Shown here piece by piece: positions 10,166 to 20,427 of a stretch of DNA of 64,000 nucleotides (its first letter is position 1; each line of letters opens with the position of its first letter). The DNA comes from Castanea sativa. Lineage: Eukaryota; Streptophyta; Magnoliopsida; Fagales; Fagaceae. The notes beneath the pieces were generated by a model that had not been told where the DNA came from, did not search any database, and saw only the letters and a program-made list of their open reading frames with translations. The stretch covers positions 48,981,335-49,045,334 of the forward strand of contig NC_134018.1 in the NCBI RefSeq assembly GCF_040712315.1, written 5' to 3'. A program made the position numbers and the translations under genes.

Positions 10166-12890
10166 AGGTTGTTTCTTTCAACATTCCCTATTGGTTATAG
10201 TGTTATAATCAACAAAGATATGAGTTTTGGATTTAAATAACCTGTTCCTATTTATTGATGTTGAGAATTCATATGAAAAAGGTCAATACACTTGCGGAAT
10301 GCACAAGAAATGTTGAAAAAGTTGATAAAAAATAAAAAACATTCTTCAGACTAATAATGCACTAATCCCATTCAACGATAAACCAACAACTTATTCACCA
10401 AAAAAAAAAAAGATAAACCAACAACTTAAATAGATTTATGGGTTCTAACTTCTACGTACTTAACTAAATCGTAGGTTTAAATTTTATCTTGTTAGTTTTT
10501 CATACAAATTTAATTATTTAGATTTTTGCTGTTATTTTGTTTTTTTTTTCTTCTAAACTAATGAGTATATTTTTTCTTATTTAGATCTTTTTTATGTAAA
10601 GATCTTGAACGTAACAAACTATAATTGTATTAAACAATCCTATGTATCTATCCATATTCAATTTAGGAGATATTATTGAACTAATTTATTCTTTTATTTT
10701 TTGTTATATTTAGTATAAATTTCGCGGACAATGATAGTAAATTGATATTGTATATGTAGTTTTCAATAGTGATTTTCAAAATTATATACATAAAAACAGT
10801 GTAATGAGAAACTTGGCATTGTCAATATCATTAAAATTGCAAGAAAAAATCATTTTAATACCTTCAAATGTCTTGGTCCAACTAATGTCCTATATATTTA
10901 ATAACCTAAACTAACATCAATAACGTTATTACAATTCATCATTCTTATGTGTAAACACAGATTACATACTAGTTATATCTAATGTTTGATACAAAAGGTT
11001 TATTATTTAATTACTCTCTTATTTTGATATTTTCACATTAGCCATTGGATAGATACAAAAAGTTTTAACTATTTTATTTTAAATTAATTTTAAAAACTTT
11101 TTAATATAACGACTGATAAAATTAATAACAATTATAATTACACCCAATATAATATAATATCCCTTGATCTCAATATTCCTAGTAGTCGCTGTAAAGAACA
11201 TTCTAGTTTTCAAAATTGGCAATTGAGCCCACTCGGATTAGACCAGGGGACACCCACCTGTACTATACCCACTACATGCCCCTAAGCACTAGCCCGGAGG
11301 CCCAGCAACCCACTCTTCACTTTATCGTTGAAAAGGTATTTCATGCGCCGAACGTTTAAGACCAATGTCTTATTGATAGGTGAGTTTCATATTCGCGTAA
11401 TTTTATTTACGCATCATTCAATTTCATTGGTCCATGCTACTCACTAAAAAAAAAAAAAAAAGTATTTGTTCTGATAAAAAATATTTTTGTTAATTTATTT
11501 TTACTATTATTTATGAGTTTTATTACATTTTTTGTACTATTTATAAGTTTCACTATATATTATTTCAATTAACTTCTACTTTTATTTACTGTATTTTTTG
11601 TAAAAAAAGTTCTGTTTCAGCAAAATAAACCGATTTCAAACTAATCAAAGTATACATTCACACACTTTGATGAAACTTAGATGCGTGAATGATTAAATCA
11701 TTTTTTATTAACAAATTTACACAGTTATGTTAAAGTGTGTATAATAAACTGTGTTAAATGTTAACAGGAGAATTGCTACTCACTATCACTATCCATCATT
11801 AGCGCACAGTGTTGGGTGGTTGTGGGGAAAACGCGTTTTCCCCACCTGACACGACTGAAAGGGCATAATAGTTTCTTCCATTATTAATTATTATCGAGAA
11901 AAAAACAGAGAGATCAGCATAATGCTGCCTTGTCCCTTTGATAATATTGATTGATCTTTTGTTTGTATGTAAAAAGAGAGTGAGAAGGTTCGTGTAATAC
12001 CTTTTTTTTTTAAAAAAAAAAAAATGGTTTCAAGCTCAAGGCACCATAATTGTTTATATAAAGCAAAGAGAGTGAGAAGGTTCGTGTAATACTTCTGAAT
12101 TCTGATAGGAATATTTCGGTGCTAAAGTATAAAAATATAAAAATAAATAAAAGTTTAGGATACCTTATTGTTTTTATACTTTTTTTTTTTAATAAAAAAA
12201 TTATGGTTGTTGTCCAACAAATAGTCCAAAAATCTTGAACATGATAGATTGAGACTAGTATCTTTCAAGCTCAATGCACCATTACTGTTGAAGTAGCCGA
12301 TGTTGGCATGTTGCACATTCACTGTTTTTGTGAAACATATTGTAAAAAATGTTATGTCCTTGTTATTATTCAAAAGGGAAAAAAAAAAAAACAAAAGAAA
12401 ATCTTGGGACCTAATCTTTAACAACTCTTATAGAGGCCACACGTAGAAAAGGTCATGAGCCATCCAAAGATGGATATATCTGTCCTCGATTTTATTCAAC
12501 ATAAATACCTGGCAGAAAATCAAAAAACCTTTGACTTCCTTATCCTCGTCTTCCTCTATGATTTTACATTTTTGTAACTTTACGCTTGGTTTCATGAATT
12601 TGTCAAAACCAAAAACGTACATATATGAATGAGTTAAAAAGGTTGAACACATGTACGGTCGTTGTGAATTTAGTCTGTGGACTGGTGGTCTATTAACGTT
12701 TAGTACGTTACACATCGTGTACCTGTTAATCGTTTTTAAACTACTAGTTTGAGCAAGTTTGGGAGCTCATGGCAGTGGGATATTTCTAGTTCAGATGTTC
12801 CTTTCATCTTGGGTTTTAATAAAAGAACCTGGATTTTTTCCTCTTCATCCATTTCCAGGTGATCTTTAACCTTGACCCTTTTTGTTTATA
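10166..12890. other. Intergenic DNA upstream of the receptor kinase gene
   Basis: AT-rich with no supported gene. The stretch 11455-11641 resembles the small MITE-like elements at 29886 and 30391 (tttatgagttttattacattttttg and a CAAAC end). Open frames at 12155-12424 and 12428-12715 on the - strand have no recognisable domain. A near-palindromic ggggaaaacgcgttttcccc occurs at about 11823-11842. Confidence 0.5.
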
Positions 12891-13120
12891 TTCATTTATA
12901 TATGTTCTTGATTTTGTGTACTGTGTCACTGATACATTAGTGGTGAAGATTTTTGTAATGTCCTAGTATTCTCACACCTCTAGTTCTGCAACTTTTGTAG
13001 CAACTTTCTATTATTATCTCAGCTTTGCTACTTCTGTTTCAATCCGCTTTGCTTCAAGATCCTACCCCACTCTGTATCTCTCTCTCTCTCTCTCAGTTGA
13101 GTGTGTTGCTTAAACTAAGA
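12880..13120 (+). promoter_or_regulatory. Probable promoter and 5' UTR of the receptor kinase
   Basis: A TATA-like tttatatatg lies at about 12895-12904, some 220 bp before the chosen ATG. A (TC)n run at 13077-13094 sits in the presumed leader, as is common in plant 5' UTRs. The transcription start is not visible from sequence. Confidence 0.3.
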
Positions 13121-15565
13121 ATGAGTACTAAAAAATTTGACTTGCTCATGTGGGTTTCATCTATTTTGTGTTTGATATGTGTTTCATATGGGTTTGTTCC
13201 TATAGACAATTATTTGATAGACTGTGGATCCCCCACCAATGAATCGGTGGGTGATCGCATATTTGTGGCTGATAACTCTGATTCCAGTATTCTTTCAACC
13301 CCACAAAAGATTCTTGCAAACACAACCCTGGAAATTACTTCATCTCCTTATAATTCAACTCTGTTCCAAACTGCAAGAATACTAGATGGACCCTCTAGTT
13401 ACACATTTCCAATTAAGAAACATGGGAGGCATTGGATTCGCCTATATTTCTTCACTTTCGATTATCAAAACTACAATCTGAGCACAGCAAAATTCTCAGT
13501 TTCAGCTCAAAATATCACCCTTCTCAAAGAATTCCAAATAGAAAGTGGTCCTCAGGTAAAGGAATACTCTTTGAACATAACTCAAAGCAATCTGATTCTT
13601 ACTTTTACCCCTAGTTCCAATTCCTTCGCCTTCATAAATGCCTTGGAAGTTTTTTCGCTTCCTGATGAGCTCATTCCTGAGAGTGCGCCAGCAATTGGAA
13701 CACACAACAATGACAGTGTGTCGAATAAGGCATTAGAGACAGTTGACAGGGTAAATATGGGTAACAAAAGTGTGTATCCCCAAGATGATACCCTATGGCG
13801 TCTTTGGGTCTCTGATGATAGTTATCTGATACACAATAATCTTGTAAAGTTTGTGTCAAACACTACAGCTGTCAATTTCACGAAAGACTGGGTAACAGAT
13901 ATTATCGCTCCCTCTTCTGTCTATGGCACTGCCACTCAGTTGGACTCAGAACGTGATCCTAATACCAAAGCAAATGTGACATGGCGTTTTGATGTTGATC
14001 CTGGCTTTGAGTATTTGGTCCGGTTTCACTTTTGTGACATTGGGAGTATGTCTTCACCTAGTATAATCTTCGATGTTTATATCAACTCAATGCTTGTTGC
14101 TAGAAATTTTGATCTTAGCACTTTATCACGCTTGGGTGTGCCTTATTATATGGATGTCATCACAAGGGTAAGCGATAACCTTAAGCTGAATGTCAGTGTT
14201 GGCCCTTCTGATATTGGTAATCCTTATCCAAATGCCATTCTTAATGGCCTGGAGATCATGAAAATAAGCAATTCCAAGGGCAGCCTTGTCTTGGATTCTG
14301 ATTTGAAAAAAAGTTATAAGATGAAAGTTGGTTTGATAGTGGGATTGGCCAGTGGAATGTTCACAGCTGTTATTTTGGCTATCATTCTCTTCGTGCTCTG
14401 CAGAAGAAGAAGACGAAGATATGCACATATCAGCCATTCAAAGGCAGTAGAAAATTTTGCTCCTAATGAAATAGAGAATAAACCCCCCAATGGGGCTGCT
14501 ATCTTTTCTAGCTCAAAATTTGGGTATCGCTTTCCTTTTGTGGCAATCCAAGAGGCTACTGATAATTTCAGTGAAAGTTTAGTTATTGGTGTAGGTGGCT
14601 TTGGGAAGGTTTACAAGGGGATGTTGAGAGATGAAACAAAAGTGGCAGTGAAGAGGGGGGTTTCTCATTCACAACAGGGTTTTGCAGAATTCCAGACTGA
14701 AATAGAAATGTTATCTCAGTTTCGTCACCGCCATCTGGTATCTCTGATTGGTTACTGTGACGAGCAAAATGAGATGATCATAATTTACGAGTACATGGAA
14801 AATGGGTCCCTAAAGAACCATCTGTATGGTTCTGATCTCCCCAGCTTAAGTTGGCAGCAAAGGCTTGAGATATGCATTGGATCAGCAAGAGGACTTCACT
14901 ATCTTCACACTGGCTCTGCCAAGGCAGTTATTCATCGTGATGTCAAGTCTGCAAATATACTACTAGCTGAGAATTTCATGGCCAAGGTTGCTGATTTTGG
15001 GCTTTCAAAGACTGGTCCTGAGATTGATAAGACGCATGTCACTACTGCAGTAAGAGGAAGCTTTGGGTATCTTGATCCTGAGTATTTGACAAGGCAACAG
15101 CTGACAGAAAAATCAGACGTGTACTCTTTTGGGGTAGTCATGTTGGAAGTTCTTTGTGGGAGACCTGTCATTGATCCATCCCTTCCAAGGGAAAAGGTGA
15201 ATTTAGTTGAATGGGCAAGGAAATCACAGAAAAGAGAGCAATTGGAGGAAGTTGTAGATCCTCATCTTGCAGGTCAAATTAAACCAGATTCATTAATGAA
15301 GTTCGGAGAAATAGCAGAGAAATGCTTGGCAGAATGTGGGGTTGATCGACCTTCAATGGGAGATGTGTTATGGAATTTGGAGTGTGCACTTCAACTTCAA
15401 GGTAATGAACAAAGATCCAGTTGTGCTGGTGATCTGTCTTCACAAGTTAGTCATGTCAATAACTTGGAGATCAGTGTATCCACTGCACAATTCAGTTTGG
15501 GTGACATTGCTGGTATTTCAATGAGTAAGGTCTTTGCCCAAATGGTGAAAGAGGATACGAGGTAG
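13121..15565 (+). CDS. CrRLK1L malectin-like receptor kinase
   Basis: A predicted plasma-membrane receptor kinase of the CrRLK1L (Catharanthus RLK1-like) family. Relatives such as FERONIA, THESEUS and HERK sense cell-wall state and RALF-type peptides; the closest type I recognise is the little-studied At5g24010/At2g23200 group. The frame is open upstream to 13025, but the first ATG is at 13121, giving 814 residues with no intron, as is usual for the family. Residues 1-25 look like a signal peptide. Residues about 27-385 form the malectin-like ectodomain with many N-x-S/T sites. A membrane segment at about 402-426 is followed by an RRRRR stop-transfer run. The kinase has the IGVGGFGKVYKG loop near 487, VAVK (K511), HRDVKSANILL (D607) and DFG (D625), then GSFGYLDPEY, so it looks catalytically competent. 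The subgroup, ligand and function are inference. Confidence 0.93.
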   Translation: MSTKKFDLLMWVSSILCLICVSYGFVPIDNYLIDCGSPTNESVGDRIFVADNSDSSILSTPQKILANTTLEITSSPYNSTLFQTARILDGPSSYTFPIKKHGRHWIRLYFFTFDYQNYNLSTAKFSVSAQNITLLKEFQIESGPQVKEYSLNITQSNLILTFTPSSNSFAFINALEVFSLPDELIPESAPAIGTHNNDSVSNKALETVDRVNMGNKSVYPQDDTLWRLWVSDDSYLIHNNLVKFVSNTTAVNFTKDWVTDIIAPSSVYGTATQLDSERDPNTKANVTWRFDVDPGFEYLVRFHFCDIGSMSSPSIIFDVYINSMLVARNFDLSTLSRLGVPYYMDVITRVSDNLKLNVSVGPSDIGNPYPNAILNGLEIMKISNSKGSLVLDSDLKKSYKMKVGLIVGLASGMFTAVILAIILFVLCRRRRRRYAHISHSKAVENFAPNEIENKPPNGAAIFSSSKFGYRFPFVAIQEATDNFSESLVIGVGGFGKVYKGMLRDETKVAVKRGVSHSQQGFAEFQTEIEMLSQFRHRHLVSLIGYCDEQNEMIIIYEYMENGSLKNHLYGSDLPSLSWQQRLEICIGSARGLHYLHTGSAKAVIHRDVKSANILLAENFMAKVADFGLSKTGPEIDKTHVTTAVRGSFGYLDPEYLTRQQLTEKSDVYSFGVVMLEVLCGRPVIDPSLPREKVNLVEWARKSQKREQLEEVVDPHLAGQIKPDSLMKFGEIAEKCLAECGVDRPSMGDVLWNLECALQLQGNEQRSSCAGDLSSQVSHVNNLEISVSTAQFSLGDIAGISMSKVFAQMVKEDTR

Positions 15566-16559
15566 ATGATGGTGAAGTAATGTACTAAGCCAAAAAGACT
15601 TGTATTGAGCTCAGCAAAATGAGTACTGGATATTGTACATAAGGGATGTGCCTGGAATTCCTTATGATGAATTAGCTTTATTTTGTGTTCCATTAAATGT
15701 GTAAATTCCCACCTAGAAGTACACCAATATAGCATTTGCAGTACTGGACCTGATTGGTTATGTGCGGCTCTTCTTCATTTAAGGCTTTTATTGCTATGCT
15801 TATACTGCGTATATTATCATTATGCTTTCAACGTCTCTTTTTCTGACTTAAGGTAACAAAACAAGAAACGTACTTGTCATCTTAGGTATTTTGTAGAAAA
15901 GCATTATGGTGAATCTCTAAGGTAAACTAAAGAGGCATGCATACACACACACACACACACAGCCACAGCCCACAGGCCTAACCTTGTTCTTTAGCCAAGC
16001 TCCTAAGAATCATGAACCCTGGTACCTTATTTCATAAACAACATGTGGAACGTGTGCCCCCAACTAAAAACCTATACTCTCTACTGCTTAGTGCTTACAG
16101 GATGTGTTTGGAGGCCACTTTAGCAGACAATGACTTGCATTACAGATATGCTCTTGTGATTCATGGAATTTAATCATGTCATTTTGTAGGAGGTTAAAAA
16201 AGAATGATTTAAAATACTGCTTTAAGTACATATTTCCTCTCCTCCTAACTATTAAACGAGCCAAGCTTTAAAAGTCTCAAAGTATGTTTGACGACTTTCG
16301 TAAGAAGGATCCACAAGAGACACATACAATCACCCACCAGTGAGATCAAACCTAAATAAACTTTAATAGCACTATCAAGAAAAGAAACTTTCGGCAAGGC
16401 ATCTAGCTAGCTCAACCACTTTACACCTAAAACACATACATGAAGCAAGGGACAGACCATCCCTTATATCCCAAAGTTATGCACTATTTCTGTTTCACAT
16501 GAAAGCTCACAAATCATTTATCATAGTCGTCTCTAAAGCAAGGGAGTCCATCTCGTATA
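15566..16559. other. 3' flank of receptor kinase, no gene
   Basis: AT-rich non-coding DNA with a (CA)n tract at about 15940-15961. The polyadenylation site is not certain. Confidence 0.5.
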
Positions 16560-16651
16560 GGAGGCTGTACCGATTTAACCAATAGAACGATATATTTCGG
16601 TATCGGTCAATACCGGTGTACCATTTCGGATTTACCGTTATTTTTTATATT

Positions 16652-16702
<51 letters not shown>

Positions 16703-17080
16703 ATTATAATAAATATAAAAGTTTACTATAAAACATTACTTCAATTCAAAACAAATTATTTATGGTTTAAGATTTTAGCATCAATTAAAAGAAGAAAAAA
16801 AACACAATTTAAAAAATAGAAAGCTTAATTGTTCATTGCATAATAAGAAAATAAATAATACTAATAAATTAATGCAAATAAGTTACCATTATTTCTTTAT
16901 AAAAATTCAAAAATTACAAAACTTTAAAAAAAAAAAATCTTTTTTTTTGTACCAGCTAGTATGTCCGGTACATGGCCGGTACGATCGGTATTTAAACCGG
17001 TACGAAACATTGACGTTTCAATACCAGTATACGTACCAGTACGGTACATATCGGTCAGTACCGGTACGGTATTAACTTCA
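16560..17080. mobile_element. Possible foldback DNA element rich in CGGTAC motifs
   Basis: Both sides are dense in palindromic pieces: cggtatcggtcaataccgg near 16598 on the left and cggtcagtaccggtacggta near 17051 on the right, around an AT-rich core with a (TA)n(TG)n microsatellite at 16658-16702. I recognise the pattern from plant repeats but find no clean terminal repeat or target duplication. Confidence 0.4.
16658..16702. repeat. (TA)n(TG)n compound microsatellite
   Basis: About 13 TA units run directly into about 9 TG units. Confidence 0.9.
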
Positions 17081-19140
17081 TAAAACCACACCATCACCTA
17101 CTAGTCCTGGATTTCTTAGAGTGGACCCATATGTATTTAACTTGATCCATTCCTGTAGGTTTTGGGCCATTAGGAATCAATATCAATCCCAAGACGGAAA
17201 AGAAGTCAAAGTCCTTATGGAAAAATGCATCGACAAGCTTTGGTATAAGCCCAACTAGTTGAACCTCATATGGAATGAAAACCAACCTATTTCTATGAAG
17301 CTAGGGTCATCAAATACCCAATGGAAACATAATTTTCCATAGCAGTTGATGCTTATGGTAAATGACCACATTCCACATAGTTGCAATCAGCTTTTACCAA
17401 TCCAGTTACCTTGCAACACCCGTGTATTTTTTTCACCATTTCTAATGGGTCGATAAGAACCCTTCAAGAATATGGGCCACCCAATCTCCAGCCCAATCTA
17501 CTATGCTAAGCCTACCGAGATACTTGTCCTTCAGAACATTAACCCAACCCATGCTCCCGAATCATTCTATGTAAGCTTTCCAACCAACTTGGTCATAGAA
17601 TGATTAGAATCTTCTCAAAAAAAAAAAAAAAAACCTTGGCCATAGAAAGATATTTCTTGCTCTCTTAGCGTGGAAACCAAGTCCCCCAAGTTCTTTTGGT
17701 TTAGTCACATTTCACCGATAAGAAAGTTTGGCTATAAACTTAAATTTCATAGAAAATATTCTTGGCATCCATAATATAAAAAAGGAAAAGCTACATACAT
17801 GCACACATATGGCATTAAAAAACTTGAAACAGTCTTTGTACCGGGCGACGTTACGTGTTGGTGAGGGTGGTCACATGACCACCTTGATCTAAAAAAAAAT
17901 TATATACCCTCAAATTTTTTTTTTTTTTTTTTGTATTTTTACAAAATTACATGGTTGTTGACTACCCTGAAACAAGTGATTAAAGACAAAATTATACACT
18001 AAAACTCTTGGTACCCTCATTAGTTTTTTAATGGCCACCCTGAAAATAAATTCCTAAAGCCACCTTTGTAATAGGTGTCTAGTTGCATTGATCCAAACTT
18101 AGCTAGGCAAGATTCTGATCAAAGCTTAGGAGAAAACTAAATTTGGGAAAATTGTGGAAGAGTTTTTTAAATTTAGGATTTGTATTTTTTTAGCTTTGAA
18201 CTTGGATTTTGGGCTATAAACGTGCTTAGTCAAGCCAAGGATTAAAAATTCAAGTTTTTTCATTTAGTTTTAGGTTGAACATGAGTTGAGTTCGAGTTCA
18301 TTACCAAACACAATTATATTTTTAAGCTTGAGTCATTTTTTTATTGAACAAACTCAAGCTTGTTCACTAGCTAGTTACTAGTTACTAGTTACTTGATTAA
18401 ATTATTCTTTTTCTATATATAATAAAATCATGACTCTAAATTTTTACTAGCATAAATAGATTTTTATATATCAATAAATGAAAAAAAAAATTGATATCAT
18501 ATGGACCTATTTACAAACTAACATAATTTTATCTCAAGTGTGTGTGTGTGTATAGACAAATATACATATACAAATATAATGTTTTTTTTATTATAATTTA
18601 ATCAAGCCTTATGTTCATAAACACATTATTATGTTTTAGTTTGACTCATTTAAATATCGAGTCTAAACTTGAGCATGAGTTTGACTTGTTTGTTAAATAA
18701 ATGAAAACAAATATTTCCATGAGTTGAGTTCAAGCTGTTAATAAATAGCTTGGTCTACAACTTTATACAGAATTGTGATTTGTGAAATGTGAAATTGTTT
18801 TTGTGAAAGAGAAGGAGTGTTGAAGAGGGAGGATATGTTGAAGAAAATAAGGAAGGTGAGGGAAGAGATAGAATTTATTTATTTTTGGAGAGAAAAAAAT
18901 AAAATTTACTAAAATACTATATAAATAAAAACAAAAAATAAAAAAAAGTTGAGTATGTGAATAACAAATGAGGTAAAACAACACAAAAAAAGAAGAAGAA
19001 GAAGAAGAAGCAAGATTTCATATTAGAATTTAAATAAAGCTTTTCTATACTCTATGAGTTATAATTAGCTCAAATAAAGTCTTTTATCGTTGAATAGGAT
19101 TGTGAAGAATATATCAAAAATTAATTGATGTGTAATTATT
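17081..19140. other. Intergenic DNA, no gene seen
   Basis: AT-rich, with A- and T-runs (17615-17632, 17918-17934), a short (GT)n at about 18539-18551 and a (GAA)n run near 18991-19009. The open frames here are short and low in complexity. Nothing further recognised. Confidence 0.5.
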
Positions 19141-19143
19141 TTA

Positions 19144-20109
19144 TGGTCCATTTGGATTGAGGGGGATAAATGGGGATTAGAGTATAATAGAATTGACAAA
19201 AAATTAGTATATTTTTAGCCTACTTCCCTTTACTCTCCCTCTAATTCAAATGGAGATTTTTTTTTTAAATAACTATAAAAACCAAACCATATTATTAGTT
19301 AGCTAAGGTTTGAAACTAATTTGGTATCTAACAAGTCGAGTCTTTTGGAATGCTAAATCGACTATACTGAGCTCGATTACAATATCGTCTGCAGCTGATG
19401 TGGATACTTCATCCATGTAGGCATTGAACTCAAGTTCTCTGCTTCAACATCTACAAACAAACTTCCTTGTTCTTCCAAGCCCCAAAAACCCATGAACAAA
19501 ACCAAATACAAAACTCAAAACAAATACCTGATCGGATTGAATTTCCTTCGCTTAAAGCTTTCACCGCTTGGGTTGCTTCTCCTAGACGAACCTACCGGGT
19601 GATGCTTGCTTGGTTCTCACTTCGGATCCAAAGCCCTGACTGTAATGGACTGCCGAGCTCCGCAATAGGTTCGTGGATGTTGTGACCCAGCTTGGTGGCC
19701 CTGACAGTGCGGCAGCAACATCACCGAAGCGGCGGCAAGAAACCACACCCACATTAACTCCAACGTGTTTAGCCATCGCCGCTATCACCTGAAGCATTTG
19801 CCGCCTGGGTTGCTTCGTTCGTAGGTATTGCTGGGTATTGCTAGGTAACGAAATCGAGCGTTACAGACTCGATTTTATGGGTATCGAAATCAATCATTAC
19901 AGACTTGCTATCATGCCTACGTGGACCAAGTATCCACATCAGTTGTAGACGATGTTAAAATTGAGTTCAGTGCAATCGATTTAGCATTCCAAAATCGGGT
20001 CCAAAAGACTCGATTTGTTAAATACCAAATTAGTTTCAAACATTAGCTAACTAATAATATAGTTTGGTTTTTATAGTTTTTTTTTTTTTTTAAATCCGTC
20101 AAATGGACC
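19144..20109. mobile_element. Tourist-like MITE split by a foldback element
   Basis: Left end TGGTCCATTTGGATTGAGGG and right end CAAATGGACC (at 20100-20109) form short inverted ends like those of the MITE at 1627. Only about 120 bp is MITE; 19255-20098 plus one target copy is a later insertion. The 3-bp flank is TTA on the left but TTG on the right, so the target duplication is not exact. Confidence 0.5.
19255..20098. mobile_element. Mutator-like foldback element, 844 bp
   Basis: Two arms of roughly 190 bp (from about 19270 and ending about 20085) match in inverted orientation: ctataaaaaccaaacc, then agttagctaa, aaatcgactatactgagct against agtttagca-type counterparts. An exact 9-bp duplication TCAAATGGA flanks it at 19246-19254 and 20099-20107 and lies inside a MITE end. 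The GC-richer middle (19440-19900) carries no convincing gene; open frames at 19467 and 19797 are short and overlap each other on opposite strands. Confidence 0.7.
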
Positions 20110-20364
20110 TTGCTGAATTTTTTAATTCATTATATAAAAAAAAAAAGAAAAAGGAAAAGAAAATATTTATTCATGAAGTACAGAGGTAGTAGTAGGAATA
20201 GGATTGTGTCAAAATGAAAATATCAATAAAAGCCGGTTCAGCACAGACAACCCGTAAAGGAACCGGGTTATAAATTAACATCTGAGCCGTTATCTCCTCA
20301 GAAATTTGCATCAATCACTCATAGACAGACCCCTCAAAAAAAAAAAAAAAGAGGGGAAGAGACA

Positions 20365-20406
<42 letters not shown>

Positions 20407-20427
20407 TCTGCAAAACTAAACCCTAGC
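20110..20427 (+). promoter_or_regulatory. Probable promoter and 5' UTR of PRP3
   Basis: The region directly before the PRP3 start holds a poly-A stretch (20338-20350) and a (GA)n run at 20369-20403, as in many plant leaders. A TATA-like tataaattaa occurs at 20269, 160 bp before the ATG. The precise transcription start is not visible. Confidence 0.35.
20369..20403. repeat. (GA)n microsatellite in the PRP3 leader
   Basis: About 17 GA units, ending 25 bp before the PRP3 start codon. Confidence 0.9.

Noticed and set aside
13025..13120. Upstream extension of the receptor kinase frame
   Set aside because: The frame is open but begins with TTG, includes the (TC)n leader and lacks an ATG; the signal peptide starts naturally at 13121.
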